Shown: positions 1-12,289, counted from the stretch's first letter. The stretch: DNA of 64,000 bases from Lineolata rhizophorae (GCA_010093515.1 MU001670.1:1704003-1768002); one strand, 5' to 3'. Translations and numbers: made by a program. The notes: generated by a model not told the origin, from the letters alone.

Positions 1-3000
1 CCAGCGGCAATGTCTTCCCTTACCAGGAGACGCCGGACAACAAGTCCTGGGCGGGCACGCTGCCGCTGAAGCAGGGGCTTTACGATCCCGAGCTCGAGAA
101 GGATGCTTGCGGTGTCGGGTTTGCTGCGTATGTCGCCTTTCGTGTCTCTCGTCACCCCATCTTCGCGCCTGGCTCGGGTGTTATCGCTACCCACGCCCAG
201 CCGGGCAATGACGGCATGCTAACGATATGTCTGCAGCCAAATCAAGGGCAAAGCAACCCACAAAATTATCAGCGATGGTAAGCATGCGCCCTCAATATGA
301 CGCGACGAGGATTTCCTTTCCTCGCTTGGTGGAATGCCGGCTAAGCGCTCTCACTCTATCTAGCACGCAGCCTGCTGTGCAACATGACGCACCGCGGTGC
401 GGTCGGTTCCGACGCCAGAGATGGCGACGGCGCTGGCGTCATGACCTCGATCCCGCACAAGTTCTTCCTCAAGAACTTTGAGCGCGAGCAGGGGATAAAA
501 CTCCCGCCCGAGGGCCAGTACGCGGCCGGCAACCTCTTCTTCAAGCCCGATGAGGACATTCTGAAGGACACGATCAACATCTTCGAAGAGGTTGCGGACC
601 AGTTCGACTTGCGAGTGCTGGGGTGGCGAGAGGTACCCCGGGACTCTTCCCTGCTAGGGCCTGCAGCCTTATCTCGCGAGCCGATCATCCTGCAGCCCTT
701 TGTGGTCGTCAAGTCCGTGTACGGAGAAGGTAAGGAGCCGAAGCCGTCCTTTTCCGAGGAGTTCGACTACACCTACTTTGAGAAACAGCTTTACTTGCTC
801 CGGAAGCGGGCGACTCACGTTATCGGGCTGCACAACTGGTTCTACCTGTGCTCGCTCAGCAACAAGAACATTGTGTACAAGGGCCAATTAGCGCCGAGCC
901 AGGTGTACGAGTACTACCATGACCTTGTGTCGGTCGACTACGAGGGCCACTTCGCTCTCGTGCACTCCCGATTCTCCACCAACACCTTCCCCAGCTGGGA
1001 TCGCGCTCAGCCTCTGCGATGGGCTGCCCACAATGGCGAGATCAACACGCTGCGAGGGAACAAGAACTGGATGCGGGCGCGTGAAGGTGTCCTCAAGTCC
1101 AACTTCTTCGGCGACGACCTGGAAATGCTTTATCCTATCATTGAGGATGGTGGCTCCGACTCCGCTGCTTTCGACAACGTCCTAGAATTGCTCGTGATCA
1201 ACGGCGTTCTCTCTCTGCCCGAGGCTATCATGCTCATGGTTCCCGAGGCCTGGCAGGGCAACCGGAGCATGGACCCTGAAAAGATTGCTTTCTACGAGTG
1301 GGCGGCGTGCATGATGGAGCCCTGGGATGGCCCGGCATTGTTCACGTTCTCCGACGGGCGGTACTGCGGCGCTACCCTTGACCGTAACGGTTTGCGGCCG
1401 TGCCGGTACTATGTCACCGACGACGACCGCATCGTGTGCGCCTCCGAAGTGGGCACGATCAACATCGAACCGGAGCGGATCGTCCAGAAGGGCCGTTTGC
1501 AGCCCGGCAGGATGCTGCTCGTTGACACTATTGCGGGGCGTATTGTTGATGACGCCGAGCTAAAGCAGACCGTGTCCAACCGCCATGACTTCCGGGTTTG
1601 GATCGAGAAGGAGCTCCTCACACTGCCCAACATCTACAGGGAGGTCGACCAGCAAGGCCTTAATTTAGAGGTTAAGCTGTCTGAGACCAGCATTCAACAG
1701 GACCCGCGAATGAAAGCGTTCGGTTATTCTCTTGAGCAAGTCACCTTGCTACTAGCTCCTATGGCCGCAGACTCCAAGGAGGCGCTGGGGTCCATGGGTA
1801 ACGATGCTCCTCTTGCATGCCTAGCCACGCAGCCGCGTCTACTCTACGAATACTTCCGCCAGTTGTTCGCACAGGTCACGAACCCGCCTATCGACCCCAT
1901 CCGTGAGGCCATTGTCATGTCGCTCGAGGCCTACGTCGGTCCCCAGGGCAACCTGCTCGAGATGGATCAGTCTCAGTGCCACCGTCTCCTCCTCCCGTCT
2001 CCCATTCTTTCACTCGAAGAGTTCAATGCTCTCACCAACATCCACACGGTCCATCCCGACTGGACCGTCAAGGTCATTGACCTCACGTTCCCCAAGAGCG
2101 AGGGCGTCCAGGGCTATATGAACGCCCTTGACCGGATCTGCGATGCGGCCAGCGAGGCGGTTGAGGAAGGTGACAACATCTTGGTGCTCTCTGACCGTGC
2201 TACTTCGGCGGACCGCATCCCCGTGTCGGCTCTCCTCGCCACTGGTATGGTTCACCACCACCTCGTCCGCAATAGGTGGCGTTCTAGGGCTGCCCTTGTG
2301 GTCGAGACTGGCGAAGCCCGTGAGGTGCACCACATGTGCGTCCTCGTCGGCTACGGTGCCGATGCTATCTGCCCGTACCTTGCCATCGAATGCATCATGA
2401 AGTTGCACCGCGAGGGCTTGATCCGCAAGCCGCTCACGACTGGGCAGCTTATCGACAATTACAAGCACTCCTGCGACGGTGGTATCCTAAAGGTCATGAG
2501 TAAGATGGGCATCTCCACGTTGCAGAGCTACAAGGGTGCTCAGATCTTCGAGGCCCTCGGCATTGATGACACCGTCGTTGACCGCTGCTTCGCTGGCACG
2601 GCCACTCGTATTCGGGGCATGACGTTTGAACTCCTCGCGCAGGACGCCTTTGCTTTGCACGAGAAGGGCTTCCCGTCACGAAGCATAGTTGAAGTTCCTG
2701 GGCTCGCCGAGACTGGCGAGTACCATTGGCGAGATGGCGGCGAACCCCATGTCAACGACCCAGTCGCCATTGCCAACATCCAAGATGCCGTTCGTTCCAA
2801 AAATGACAAGTCGTACGAGGCGTACTCGAAGTCGGAGTACGAGCAGATCAAGAACTGCACTCTGCGTGGCATGCTCGACTTCAATTTCGACGAGCGGAAC
2901 CCCATTCCGATCGACCAGGTCGAGCCCTGGACTGATATTTGCCGGCGATTCTGTACTGGTGCCATGTCCTACGGCTCCATCTCTATGGAGTCGCACTCGA

Positions 3001-6000
3001 CGCTCGCCGTCGCGATGAATCGTCTCGGAGGCAAGTCGAACACTGGTGAAGGTGGTGAAGATCCGGAGCGCAGCACGATCTTGGAGAACGGTGACACGAT
3101 GCGTTCGGCCATTAAACAAGTTGCCTCGGGCCGGTTCGGCGTCACCAGCAACTATCTGGCCGACTCGGACGAGCTTCAGATCAAGATGGCCCAGGGAGCC
3201 AAGCCTGGTGAAGGCGGTGAGCTGCCCGGCCACAAGGTGTCTGGGCCGATCGCCAAGACGCGGCACTCCACCCCCGGTGTCGGCCTCATTTCGCCCCCCC
3301 CGCACCACGACATTTATTCCATTGAGGACTTGAAGCAGCTCATCTACGACCTCAAGTGCTCTAACCCGCGTGCCCGCGTGTCGGTCAAGTTGGTGTCGGA
3401 GACGGGCGTCGGCATCGTCGCGTCCGGCGTGGCCAAGGCCAAGGCGGACCACATCCTCATCTCTGGTCATGACGGCGGCACGGGCGCCTCGCGTTGGACC
3501 GGCATCAAGTATGCCGGCCTGCCGTGGGAGCTGGGTCTGGCGGAGACGCATCAGACGCTCGTGCTGAATGACCTGCGCGGCCGCGTCGTCGTCCAGACGG
3601 ACGGCCAGCTTCGCACGGGCCGTGATATCGCGATTGCTTGTTTGCTGGGCGCGGAGGAGTACGGCTTCGCGACGGCGCCGCTGATTGCCATGGGTTGCAT
3701 CATGATGCGCAAGTGTCACGTAAGTGCTTTTCTCACACGTTTACAGTTTTCCTGATCTCTAGTTGCTGACGCATGAAATAGTTGAATACGTGCCCTGTTG
3801 GTATCGCAACCCAGGATCCTGAGTTGCGGAAGAAGTTCACAGGCCAGCCTGAGCACGCTATCAATTTCTTCTACTACGTTGCGAATGAGATGCGTGCCAT
3901 TATGGCTAGGCTTGGCTTCCGGACTGTCAACGAGATGGTTGGCCGGTCGGAGTGCCTCCGTGTCCGCGAGGACCTCCGCACGGCCAAGACGGAAAACATC
4001 GACCTCTCCCTCATCCTTACCCCTGCCCATACTCTCCGCCCTGGTGTCGCTACGTACAATGTGCGCAAGCAGGACCATAAGCTTCACGTCCGCCTAGACA
4101 ACAAGTTGATCTCCGAGTCTGAGCTCGCCCTCGAGAAAGGACTGCCGACTCGTGTCGAGTGCGACATCCTCAACACCGATCGCGCCATGGGAGCTACTCT
4201 CTCTTATCATATCAGCAAGCGGTATGGTGAGGCTGGTCTGCCTCAGGATACTATCCACGTCAACATCCGCGGTTCCGCCGGCCAGTCGTTTGGCGCTTAC
4301 CTCGCGTCTGGTGTGACGTTGGAGCTCGAGGGCGATGCCAACGACTACGTTGGAAAGGGCCTGTCTGGTGGCCGACTCATCATCTATCCGCCTCGCTCGG
4401 CCGTGTTCCAGGCTGAGGAGAACATCCTCGTCGGCAATGTGTGCTTGTACGGTGCTACGAGCGGTACTTGCTACTTCCGCGGGGTTGCTGCCGAGCGCTT
4501 TGCTGTTCGCAACTCTGGTGTTACTGCGGTCGTCGAAGGCGTTGGCGACCACGGTTGCGAGTACATGACGGGTGGTCGTGTCCTCGTCCTTGGCTCCACG
4601 GGCCGTAACTTCGCTGCCGGTATGTCTGGTGGTATTGCTTACGTCCTGGACATGTACCGTGACTTCGAGGGCAAGGTCAACCAAGAGATGGTTGAGCTAT
4701 CTAGCGTTGAGGACCCGACGGAGATTGCCTTCGTCCGCGGTCTGATCGAGGACCACCACCACTACACCGGGTCCGAGCTAGCGGCTCGCATCCTACTCGA
4801 CTTCAACCGCGCTCTGCCTCGCTTTGTCAAGGTTCTTCCGACGGACTACAAGCGCGTGCTCGAAGAAGAGGCCGCGAAGGCTGCTGAGGCCAAGAAGAAG
4901 GAATATCCGCTGCCGATTCTTCCTGGCAACCCCGTCCGTGCCCAGCACGAGGAAAGCAAGAAGCACGAGCGCGAGGCCGACGACAAGGAGAAGAAGAAGA
5001 ACGAGCTTCTCGACATTGAAGAGAGCATTGGTGATGCCAAGGCTGAGAAGAGACGGTCCACCTTGGTGCTGGACAAGACTCGCGGGTTCATGAAGTACCA
5101 GCGCCGGTCCGAGAGGTACCGGAACCCCAAGACCAGGACGCGCGACTGGCAAGAGCTCTCGAGCCGACTGAGCGAGGACGAGCTCAAGTACCAGACTGCG
5201 CGCTGCATGGACTGCGGCGTACCGTTCTGCCAATCCGACACGGGTTGCCCAATCAGTAACATCATTCCCAAATGGAACGAGCTCATCTTCCAGAACCAGT
5301 GGAAGGACGCGCTCAACCGGTTGCTGATGACCAACAACTTCCCCGAGTTCACCGGTCGTGTGTGCCCCGCCCCTTGCGAAGGTGCATGCGTTCTCGGCAT
5401 CAACGAGGACCCCGTCGGTATCAAGTCAGTCGAGTGCGCCATCATTGACCGCGGCTTCGAGATGGGTTGGATGGTCCCGTCTCCTCCCAAGTACCGCAGC
5501 GGCAAGAAGATCGCCATCATCGGCTCCGGCGCCGCCGGTCTCTCCGCGGCCGACCAGCTCAACAAGGCGGGCCATGATGTGACTGTCTACGAGCGTGCTG
5601 ACCGCATCGGCGGCCTTCTCATGTACGGCATCCCGAACATGAAGCTCGATAAGAAGGTGGTCCAGCGCCGTGTAGACTTCATGGGTGCCGAGGGCGTCAA
5701 GTATGTTACCAACTGCGCCGTCGGCGAAGGCGAGATCACGCTCGATTCTCTGCGCGCAGATAACGACGCCGTTGTGCTTGCGACAGGTTCTACTGTGGGT
5801 CGCGACCTGCCAATTCCGAACCGCAGCCTCGAGGGTATCCATTTCGCGATGGAATACCTGCACAAGAACACCAAGTCGCTCCTTGACTCGAACCTGGATG
5901 ACGGCTCGTATATCTCGGCCAAGGGCAAGCACGTCGTTGTCATTGGTGGTGGTGACACAGGCAACGACTGCATCGGCACTGCGGTGCGCCACGGCGCCAA

Positions 6001-6622
6001 GTCGGTTACCAACTTCGAGCTGCTGCCGCAGCCGCCGCCGGAACGCGCCCGCGACAACCCGTGGCCGCAGTGGCCGCGCATCTACCGCGTCGACTACGGG
6101 CACTCGGAGGTTAAGACGCACATGGGCAAGGACCCGCGCGAGTTCTGCGTCATGAGCAAGGAGTTCGTCGACGACGGGAACGGGCACGTCAAGGGCATCA
6201 ACACAATCCGAGTCGAGTGGTCCAAGTCGGCGACGGGCGGCTGGGACATGAAGCAGGTCGAGGGCTCGGAGGAGTACTTCGACGCGGACCTGGTGCTCCT
6301 CTCCATGGGCTTCCTCGGGCCCGAGGACCGCGTCCTCGGCGGCGAGGTCGAGAAGGACGCCCGCAAGAACGTCAAGACGCCGCCGGGCCACTACGCGACC
6401 AACCTGCCGGGCGTCTTCGCGGCGGGCGACTGCCGCCGCGGCCAGTCGCTGATCGTCTGGGCCATCAACGAGGGCCGCATGGCGGCGCGCGAGGTCGACT
6501 CGTTCCTCACCGGTTGCGGGTCGCAGCTGCCGGTCACGGGCGGTATCGTCAAGAGGCCGCCGTACGAGCTGTTGAATAAGGTGGAGGGGGCGCCGTCCGA
6601 GCTGATCACTGCGGCGGCTTAA
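1..6622 (+). CDS. glt1: NADH-dependent glutamate synthase (GOGAT), 5' partial
   Basis: Makes two glutamates from glutamine plus 2-oxoglutarate using NADH; the single chain fuses the bacterial large and small subunits. Exons: <1-127 (frame starts at base 3), 237-277, 364-3719, 3782-6622, giving about 2120 residues, so only the extreme N-terminus is missing. The nucleophile Cys of the glutaminase domain is codon 108-110 in DACGVGF; the residues before it look like a short propeptide. The FMN/2-oxoglutarate domain follows ([15 protein letters not shown] near 3025; [12 protein letters not shown] near 3460). The 3Fe-4S motif has the C-x5-C-x4-C spacing and is split by the last intron just after CH. 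A GXGXG helix domain lies near 4260-4400 and a charged linker near 4860-5050. The small-subunit part has Cys clusters ([18 protein letters not shown]) and two dinucleotide folds (IIGSGAAG near 5518, VIGGGDTG near 5940). Very secure. Confidence 0.97.
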
Positions 6623-7573
6623 GAGGTGAGGGTTGTGGTTCCGAGTTGTGTATCGTGAAAGGAGGGAGAGGGGAGGTAGAAAGCATTGGAGAAGGGAAAC
6701 CGGAGAGCATAAAAGATGCAAAAGAGGCAGATACCCTTGTACAGCGATTATGAAACGATTACCTAGACGTGGATGGTTGAGTGTGCCTACTGACCTGTTA
6801 TGTCGATGTCGACGCTCGCAAGGCAACACTACGGGCGCCCCAAGGACCTGTTTTACTCGGGAGGGAAACTAGAGGGGTTAAAATGTGGTTGGCGGAAGGG
6901 GCTCGGGAAGGAGCGCTGAGCATGTACTATGACGTGACATCAGTCTATTCCATTGAGTAAACTTCGCCGCTTGTCGCCTTGCTTGTTTTACGGTTTCTGC
7001 GATAATGTCACAGCTTTACTACTGTCGCTTCTTTCTTACTTCGTCACTTCTTGGGCGGGATGCTGAATAGTACTTGAAGCCTCTTTGTTGCTCCAACTTT
7101 CTTTTTTGTCTGCCGTTGCGCACCTATTTAGTCATTCGCGAGCTTTGCGCCGCGCTGCATTTTCGAGAAGTCCAGTCATGACACCTGTACATCCTGCTTT
7201 TTGGAAGGGACGTTGGGCGCGGTACATAGCAAGCTTGCTGAATTGAGGAAAATCTACCCATCGAGATTTCCAAAAAGGATGTGACACGGCCTGGTTCCGT
7301 GGTTCCAGGTGCCAGCGGTCTGGGTGCCAATACGTATTGATGTGGTTCCATGGTTCAGACACACACGTGAACAGGCGAGCCCGCGTCTGCGCTTCAACGC
7401 CCTGCCCCGCTACTTAAACGGCGGAACGCCCACCTTTTCCTTTCCACTTCACTCCGCGAGTACTGTGACGTGCCCCGGAAACTGCAGTGTCGGCCTTCAC
7501 AACTCGCACGAGTCTTGCGGACACAAAAATCCCGTCCCGTGTATCCTTCAATTCAATCGCGCCCCTGTCAGTC
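6623..7573. other. Intergenic: glt1 3' flank and apc15 promoter
   Basis: No credible ORF. The first few hundred bases should hold the glt1 3' UTR. The last 200 bases before the next gene are rich in pyrimidine runs typical of fungal transcription start regions. No tRNA or repeat was recognised. Confidence 0.5.
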
Positions 7574-9499
7574 ATGTTTGGGCTTCCACTAATCCCGCCT
7601 CGCGAGGTAAGTCCTTCTCAGGCGTGTCCTAGACGCGTCTGCACGAGCGTATTTCCCGCGACGAGCACCGTCCTAGCCGCGATTTCGCAACCCCCTTTTT
7701 TTTTCTTTCTTGACGTCTTTGTAACTGTATACTATCGTGACAATTTTTTACAGATGCGCGCTCGCGCCGCCTTCGGCACCATGGCGCAAAATCCCACCGG
7801 CACCGGCCCCGGCGCCGCGGCGGGACCAGCTGGGTCCGGCCCTCGCGATGCGTTCGACGTCTTCTGGGAGCCCATGGAGCCGCACGGCGGCATCGCGCAC
7901 GCGGCCGACGGGCACGGCGCGCCGAGCCAGCACCACCAGGGCGCCAACGGAGCGCGCGGCGCCGGCGGCGGCGCCAACCAGACCAACCAGCTCCCCGGCG
8001 CCGCCGGCGCCGGCAGTCACGCGAGCGCCCGGTGGCAGGCCGAGATGGCGCGGCTGGCGGCCGACGAGGCGCTCGTCGCGCAGCGCAAGGCCAACGTGCG
8101 CAACTTTGGCGCCACGTGGCTGCGGCCGCCGGGGGTGGGCAAGACGCTGCAGCAGATGCGAGACGAGCAGGCGGAGCGGGACGAGGCTGAGGCGTTGGCG
8201 AGGCGCGAGCGAGAGTGGATGGGGGCGGCGGCAGCGGGGGTTGGAGGTGGTGCGGGGCAGATGGATGAGGGGGAGGGCCTGGATGCGGATGATGATGGGT
8301 CTAGAGTGAGTTCCCAGGGCGGTGATGGTGCCAATGCTGGTGCAAATGGCGGCGGCGGTCCTCAAGAAGAGAATGGCGGTGACGATGGTCATGGCACCAG
8401 TGGTGACGCTGAGCGTGACACCGATGGTGATACCCTTTGCGGCAGCGATGGCGAGGAAAATGGCGACCCCGATGGCGGCAACCCCGGCGGCATCAATGTC
8501 GAAGGCCTGCGCGGGGCCCCTAGATTCGTCGTGGGGTGGATCTGCCCTGATGGCAGGATTTTCCTGGTCGCGTTGCGTAGGGAATACGCCGCTGCTATTG
8601 AGGAAGTCATTCTCGAGGGCACTTCTACGGCTAACAGCAGTACTTCTGCGCAGGACGGCTCCGCCGACGGAGGCGGAGACGAAGACCACACGCGAGATCT
8701 CGACGACGATATCCCCGAGGCGGACGACGTTACGTTCAACGAGGAGAGCCTCGTCGAGGGCAGCTTTGACGAGGACGTCGACGCCGCGGCGGCGAACCTG
8801 GACGAGGACTCGATCGAGGAGTTCCTGGACCGCGAGGAGGCCGGCGTCCCGCAGGACGAGCACGATCTCGACGACGACATCCCTGAGGCCGGCTCCTACC
8901 AGCACACCGATACGGAGCTCGAGGACTCCGACAGCGACGCCGCTTTGCACTCTCCTTTCGCCACTTCAGCCACTGCTCCGGGAACCGCCGGCAGCACCAG
9001 CGTCGGCGCTCACCAGCGCAGCCAGCGCCAGCTCCGCGCCAGCCTTAGCAGCGCCGCCACCGGCGAGGATAGCAGCAGCCGCCCAGCCAGCAATGCCGGC
9101 GAGCGCTCGGGCACCCAACCCGCGAGGTCTCTCTTCCTAGGCAGCGGCGCCCACGTCACACTGCACCGCCACATCGAGGAGAATTCTCCCGCCACTACCG
9201 CTGCTGGCCCCGGCCTCGTCACCCCGGTCCCCGCGCCCGGCGACAGCTCGTTCCTAAGCGGGTCATCGCCCGTGCTAGCGGCCCAGGGCCGCGGCGTCGG
9301 TGGCGGCGCCGCATCTAACACGTTCGGCAACGTGGCGCGCGGCGGAGACGGGCCCGGTGCGCATGCGAGGGCCAGTGCGAGGGAAGGCCGTGGTGGGAGC
9401 GGGGCTACGGCTCAGCCGGCAGAGTTTGCAGGCGCGAGGCCGGTGAGTGGAAATGCGTTTCGGGAGAGGCTGATGAGGGGTGGGGGGAGGGGTGCGTAA
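7574..9499 (+). CDS. apc15: Probable anaphase-promoting complex subunit Apc15 (Mnd2-like)
   Basis: Likely a small regulatory subunit of the APC/C ubiquitin ligase, which helps the mitotic checkpoint complex turn over. Model: exon 1 7574-7606 (MFGLPLIPPRE), intron 7607-7753 (GTAAGT...ACAG), exon 2 7754-9499; 592 residues. The family signal as I remember it from fungal homologues is the short N-terminal MFxLP box followed by a block with LAADE, RKANVRNFGATWLRPPG and KTLQQMRDEQAERDEAE (about 8050-8190), then a long acidic tail. The acidic segment DLDDDIPEA occurs twice (about 8697 and 8866), and the C-terminus is Ser/Gly-rich and low complexity. The protein is far longer than animal APC15 (about 120 residues). 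The intron is 147 nt and open in frame, so an unspliced transcript would also be translatable. Assigned from memory of fungal family members, not from a search. Confidence 0.65.
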   Translation: MFGLPLIPPREVSPSQACPRRVCTSVFPATSTVLAAISQPPFFFFLDVFVTVYYRDNFLQMRARAAFGTMAQNPTGTGPGAAAGPAGSGPRDAFDVFWEPMEPHGGIAHAADGHGAPSQHHQGANGARGAGGGANQTNQLPGAAGAGSHASARWQAEMARLAADEALVAQRKANVRNFGATWLRPPGVGKTLQQMRDEQAERDEAEALARREREWMGAAAAGVGGGAGQMDEGEGLDADDDGSRVSSQGGDGANAGANGGGGPQEENGGDDGHGTSGDAERDTDGDTLCGSDGEENGDPDGGNPGGINVEGLRGAPRFVVGWICPDGRIFLVALRREYAAAIEEVILEGTSTANSSTSAQDGSADGGGDEDHTRDLDDDIPEADDVTFNEESLVEGSFDEDVDAAAANLDEDSIEEFLDREEAGVPQDEHDLDDDIPEAGSYQHTDTELEDSDSDAALHSPFATSATAPGTAGSTSVGAHQRSQRQLRASLSSAATGEDSSSRPASNAGERSGTQPARSLFLGSGAHVTLHRHIEENSPATTAAGPGLVTPVPAPGDSSFLSGSSPVLAAQGRGVGGGAASNTFGNVARGGDGPGAHARASAREGRGGSGATAQPAEFAGARPVSGNAFRERLMRGGGRGA

Positions 9500-10655
9500 A
9501 GGGGAGGGCGCGGGGTTCGAAGTGTGGCAAGAAGCATTGTTATGACAAAATTGTCACAAGGTGAGGATTCCATTATGTGCGCGGATGGAGTGCCTCAGAT
9601 GAGGTTGTATTATTATCATTTGTGTGAAAGTCGGGGAAATAGTTTCGAGCGTCAGGATCGGAAGGAGGTGGGTAATCCCAGTGGAGAGTCTACGGTGGCG
9701 ATGTTATTGCGCATGTGGATGGAATGCCTCAAATGAGGCTGCATCGTTATGACTATGTGGTGGGTAAGTTGGTGGGATGGCTTTCTTTGCCTTGTGTGGG
9801 AGTAGAGGAGAGTAATGAGGTGGTGCGACTTTCTACGGGGGTCTGTGGTAGAGTCAGGATTACACGTGTGGATTGTACTCCTGAACTATGGTGGTGCTGT
9901 TTCAACGGCAGAGAAGTCGACTTCGTGGGTTCTAGTTTTAGAGAGAGTCAGTGTTCTAAAAGGAGGTTCGAGAGTTTATTCTGTATGTAGCATGACGTGG
10001 CGCCGGTAGGGCACCAGGTTGATACCCGGACTCCGAGAGAGGCGCAAGTATTTCTTCATGAAGTCGGAAACATCAAAAATCTTTTTCTTTCTTATAGCGT
10101 TAGTAATCAGGTTGTGAGTTGTCTAATTGGTCGTATATCATAGTGTTACTCCTGATAGCTTCTGACTTAAGACGCTGATGCGCACGAAAAGCTGTAGCAT
10201 TGCATAAGACACGGATATTCCACGCCTAGCTTTTTGAGATGCCATATCGGTCTTACACTTCCGATGGAAATAGAATGGTAATATAACAACATAGAACAAT
10301 CGTCTACAGGAGACTAGGTTATATGCATAGTAAAACAAAAATGAACGCGGCACCCGTACACACATGTCGAACTGTGAGACAAAAATTTAAACCCACTAAC
10401 GCCGTTGCCCACCACAATTCCCAACGGATTAAATGCGCCGCCGCTTTCGCTTCGCGTCTGCAAAATAGTACAGGTGAAAATGTACCCGCTTCTGCTATGC
10501 GCCATTCTTGCGATCGCACCGTGGCGCAGATAGGAAAATCCGGACCGGGTATGGCACCCAAAGGTGTTTCGGAACGCAAACGTTGAAAAATGCATGCGCT
10601 TTAGAACGATCTAGGTTCTTTCCTGACGCCCCTCCCCCTCCAACTAGCGCGCGGG
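9500..10655. other. Intergenic, convergent apc15/bet1 spacer
   Basis: The 3' ends of two genes meet here. No coding signal. It contains a diverged direct repeat (listed separately) and an AT-richer stretch at about 10050-10330. The short ORFs lack codon bias and splice continuity. Confidence 0.5.
9583..9757. repeat. Diverged direct repeat, two copies about 40 bp
   Basis: Two copies share the pattern GGATGGA(G/A)TGCCTCA(G/A)ATGAGG followed by similar T/A-rich sequence. They begin near 9583 and 9717, offset by 134 bp, with roughly three-quarters identity over 40 bp by eye. It could be a local duplication; no terminal features of a mobile element were seen. Confidence 0.5.
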
Positions 10656-11522
10656 CTAAAACAGCCAGACGTACCAGAAGAGCAAGACGACGGCGGCGAA
10701 GAAGGCCAGCCAAGCCTTCCAGCCCACGCCGGTGCGCTCCGCCATGCGCAGCATGCGGTTCATGGTGCCGCGCAGCCTCACGCGCGTGGAATCGAAGGAG
10801 TCGTTCATCTTCTCCGCGAGGGCGGTCGAGTCGCGGATCTCGTTGCCGATGGCGAGCGAAACCTAAGGTCGCACGCGCAGAACCGCCCATCAGCCAGGTC
10901 GCGAACAAAAAAAAAAAAACCCTCCCCAAGGGTGCCCTATACTCACCCCCTTCAACGCCTTCACCTTGGCAATCATGCCCCCCAGATGCTCCTCGTTCTG
11001 GCTCTCCAACTCCGACAGCACCGCATCGCTATACTGGCCCCTCGCGTTCGGCGTCGCCGGCCTGAACCCCCCCGCCCCACCACCACCTCCTGCCGCCCCT
11101 CCCGCCCCCCCGCCGCCGCCGGCCCCCGGATACGCCGCGAAGGCCCCGCCGTTGGGCCCCAGCCCGCCGCCGCTGATGCCGCCGTCGAACACGCCGCTGC
11201 TGCCGCTGCTGCTTCCACCGCCGGCGGCGGCCGACCCGCCGGGCGACGCCCGGTAGCCGTAGCCGCTGGCGGGGCGCGCGGGCGAGTAGCGGCCGGGGCC
11301 GGGGCCGGGGGCCGCGGGCGCGGGCGAGCGCGAGGCGGCGCGCGAGTCGTACGTGGAGAAGAGGGCGGCGCGGGCGTCGCGCGGGGCCGCGCCGGAGGCG
11401 TGGAATCTGCGGCGCGGAGCGGCGGGTGGGGCGGGTTAGCTTTCGTTTTTGTTGTGCGGTTGGGGGGGGGGGGAAGAAGTGCTGGGGGGAGAGTGCTGGG
11501 CGGGGTCGTACCTTGAAGACAT
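10656..11522 (-). CDS. bet1: Bet1-type SNARE (ER-Golgi v-/Qc-SNARE)
   Basis: Membrane fusion protein of ER-Golgi transport vesicles. Exons on the minus strand: 11512-11522 (only 11 nt, ATG plus eight bases), 10947-11406, 10656-10862; 225 residues. Phases agree across both introns (11407-11511 and 10863-10946). Family signals are RDARAALFSTYDSR near the N-terminus, QYSDAVLSELESQNEEHLGG opening the SNARE helix, then KALKGVSLAIGNEIRDS and MNDSFDSTRVRLRGTMNRML. The C-terminal anchor runs from AWLAFFAAVV to the stop after WYVWLF, leaving almost no lumenal tail as in other tail-anchored SNAREs. Unlike yeast Bet1 (142 residues), a Gly/Ala/Pro-rich stretch of about 70 residues sits before the SNARE motif. 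A Rab gene follows on the same strand. Confidence 0.93.
10906..10919. repeat. Poly-A run (poly-T on coding strand) in bet1 intron 2
   Basis: A 14-base A run on the plus strand lies inside the second bet1 intron (10863-10946). On the transcribed strand it is a U run in mid-intron. Confidence 0.85.
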
Positions 11523-12289
11523 TGTTGCGGCGCGGAGAGAGGGTTGGGGCGGCCGAGGGAGGCGCGAGGACACGGTTTATGGAGAGAGGTCGGCCGGAGG
11601 CTCGAACGCAGAGGCCCGGCCCGGTGGCCCGTGCGCCGTTGAGCCGACAAAACGTCGGTTTCGTCGCCGGCGGGCTGGACTCGTGCTCGGGCGCGCTTTG
11701 TGGCATGCTGGATGTCGGAATGGTCAAAGCGTGTGAGTGTGTTTGCATTTGCCCGCGCGCGTCGCTTTCGGATTCTTGGTAACCTGTCTGTCGAGCACCG
11801 CCACAGGTTGAGTATAATGTGGCGCATGACGCTTTGCCTACCGCGGTAATGATATTGAAATCGGAATCGGCTCTCCGTGGCCGCGTTGGACCCTCCTGAG
11901 CCGCCCACGACTTGCTGGAAACGAATTTGGCTACGGGAAGTGCAGTGTAGTCTTGTGTGCGGTTCTTCACGGCTGCGCCAGTGCCAGGGAGAATCGAGCG
12001 TCATGAAAAAACAACGGTTCATTTCTCAAAGGCGCGACCAAGGTACGCGTATAGCCGATAGCTAGCTGACTAACGATGCATCGTCTGCCTATGATCATGA
12101 TCGATAAGCCAGATTAGCCGTACCGAGCTCTTTCTACCAGCCTGCGCAGACAGACTAATTCGGAGTCAAAGAATGGGAAAACCCCTGAAGCAGGCCAGTC
12201 CAAGACAGACACAAACGCCACGCTCCCCAATGAATTCGGCCAAATCATGACAACCTGTGGAGCCACACCAACCCCTCCTCCCCGCACCA
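11523..12289. other. Intergenic: bet1 promoter side and rab 5'-neighbour gap
   Basis: Lies upstream of bet1 and downstream of the Rab gene, both on the minus strand. The bet1-proximal 250 bp is GC-rich with C/G runs; the remainder is mixed. Long overlapping ORFs on the minus strand (to 12022) are low-complexity frames of GC-rich DNA. Nothing else recognised. Confidence 0.45.

Noticed and set aside
5426-6829. 467-codon open frame on the minus strand across the glt1 3' end
   Set aside because: It is an antisense shadow of a securely identified gene, caused by GC-rich third positions; no protein features.
10973-12022. Long minus-strand frames over bet1 exon 2 and its upstream region
   Set aside because: Wrong frames of the bet1 exon plus GC-rich leader; Arg/Pro-rich low complexity and no family signal.
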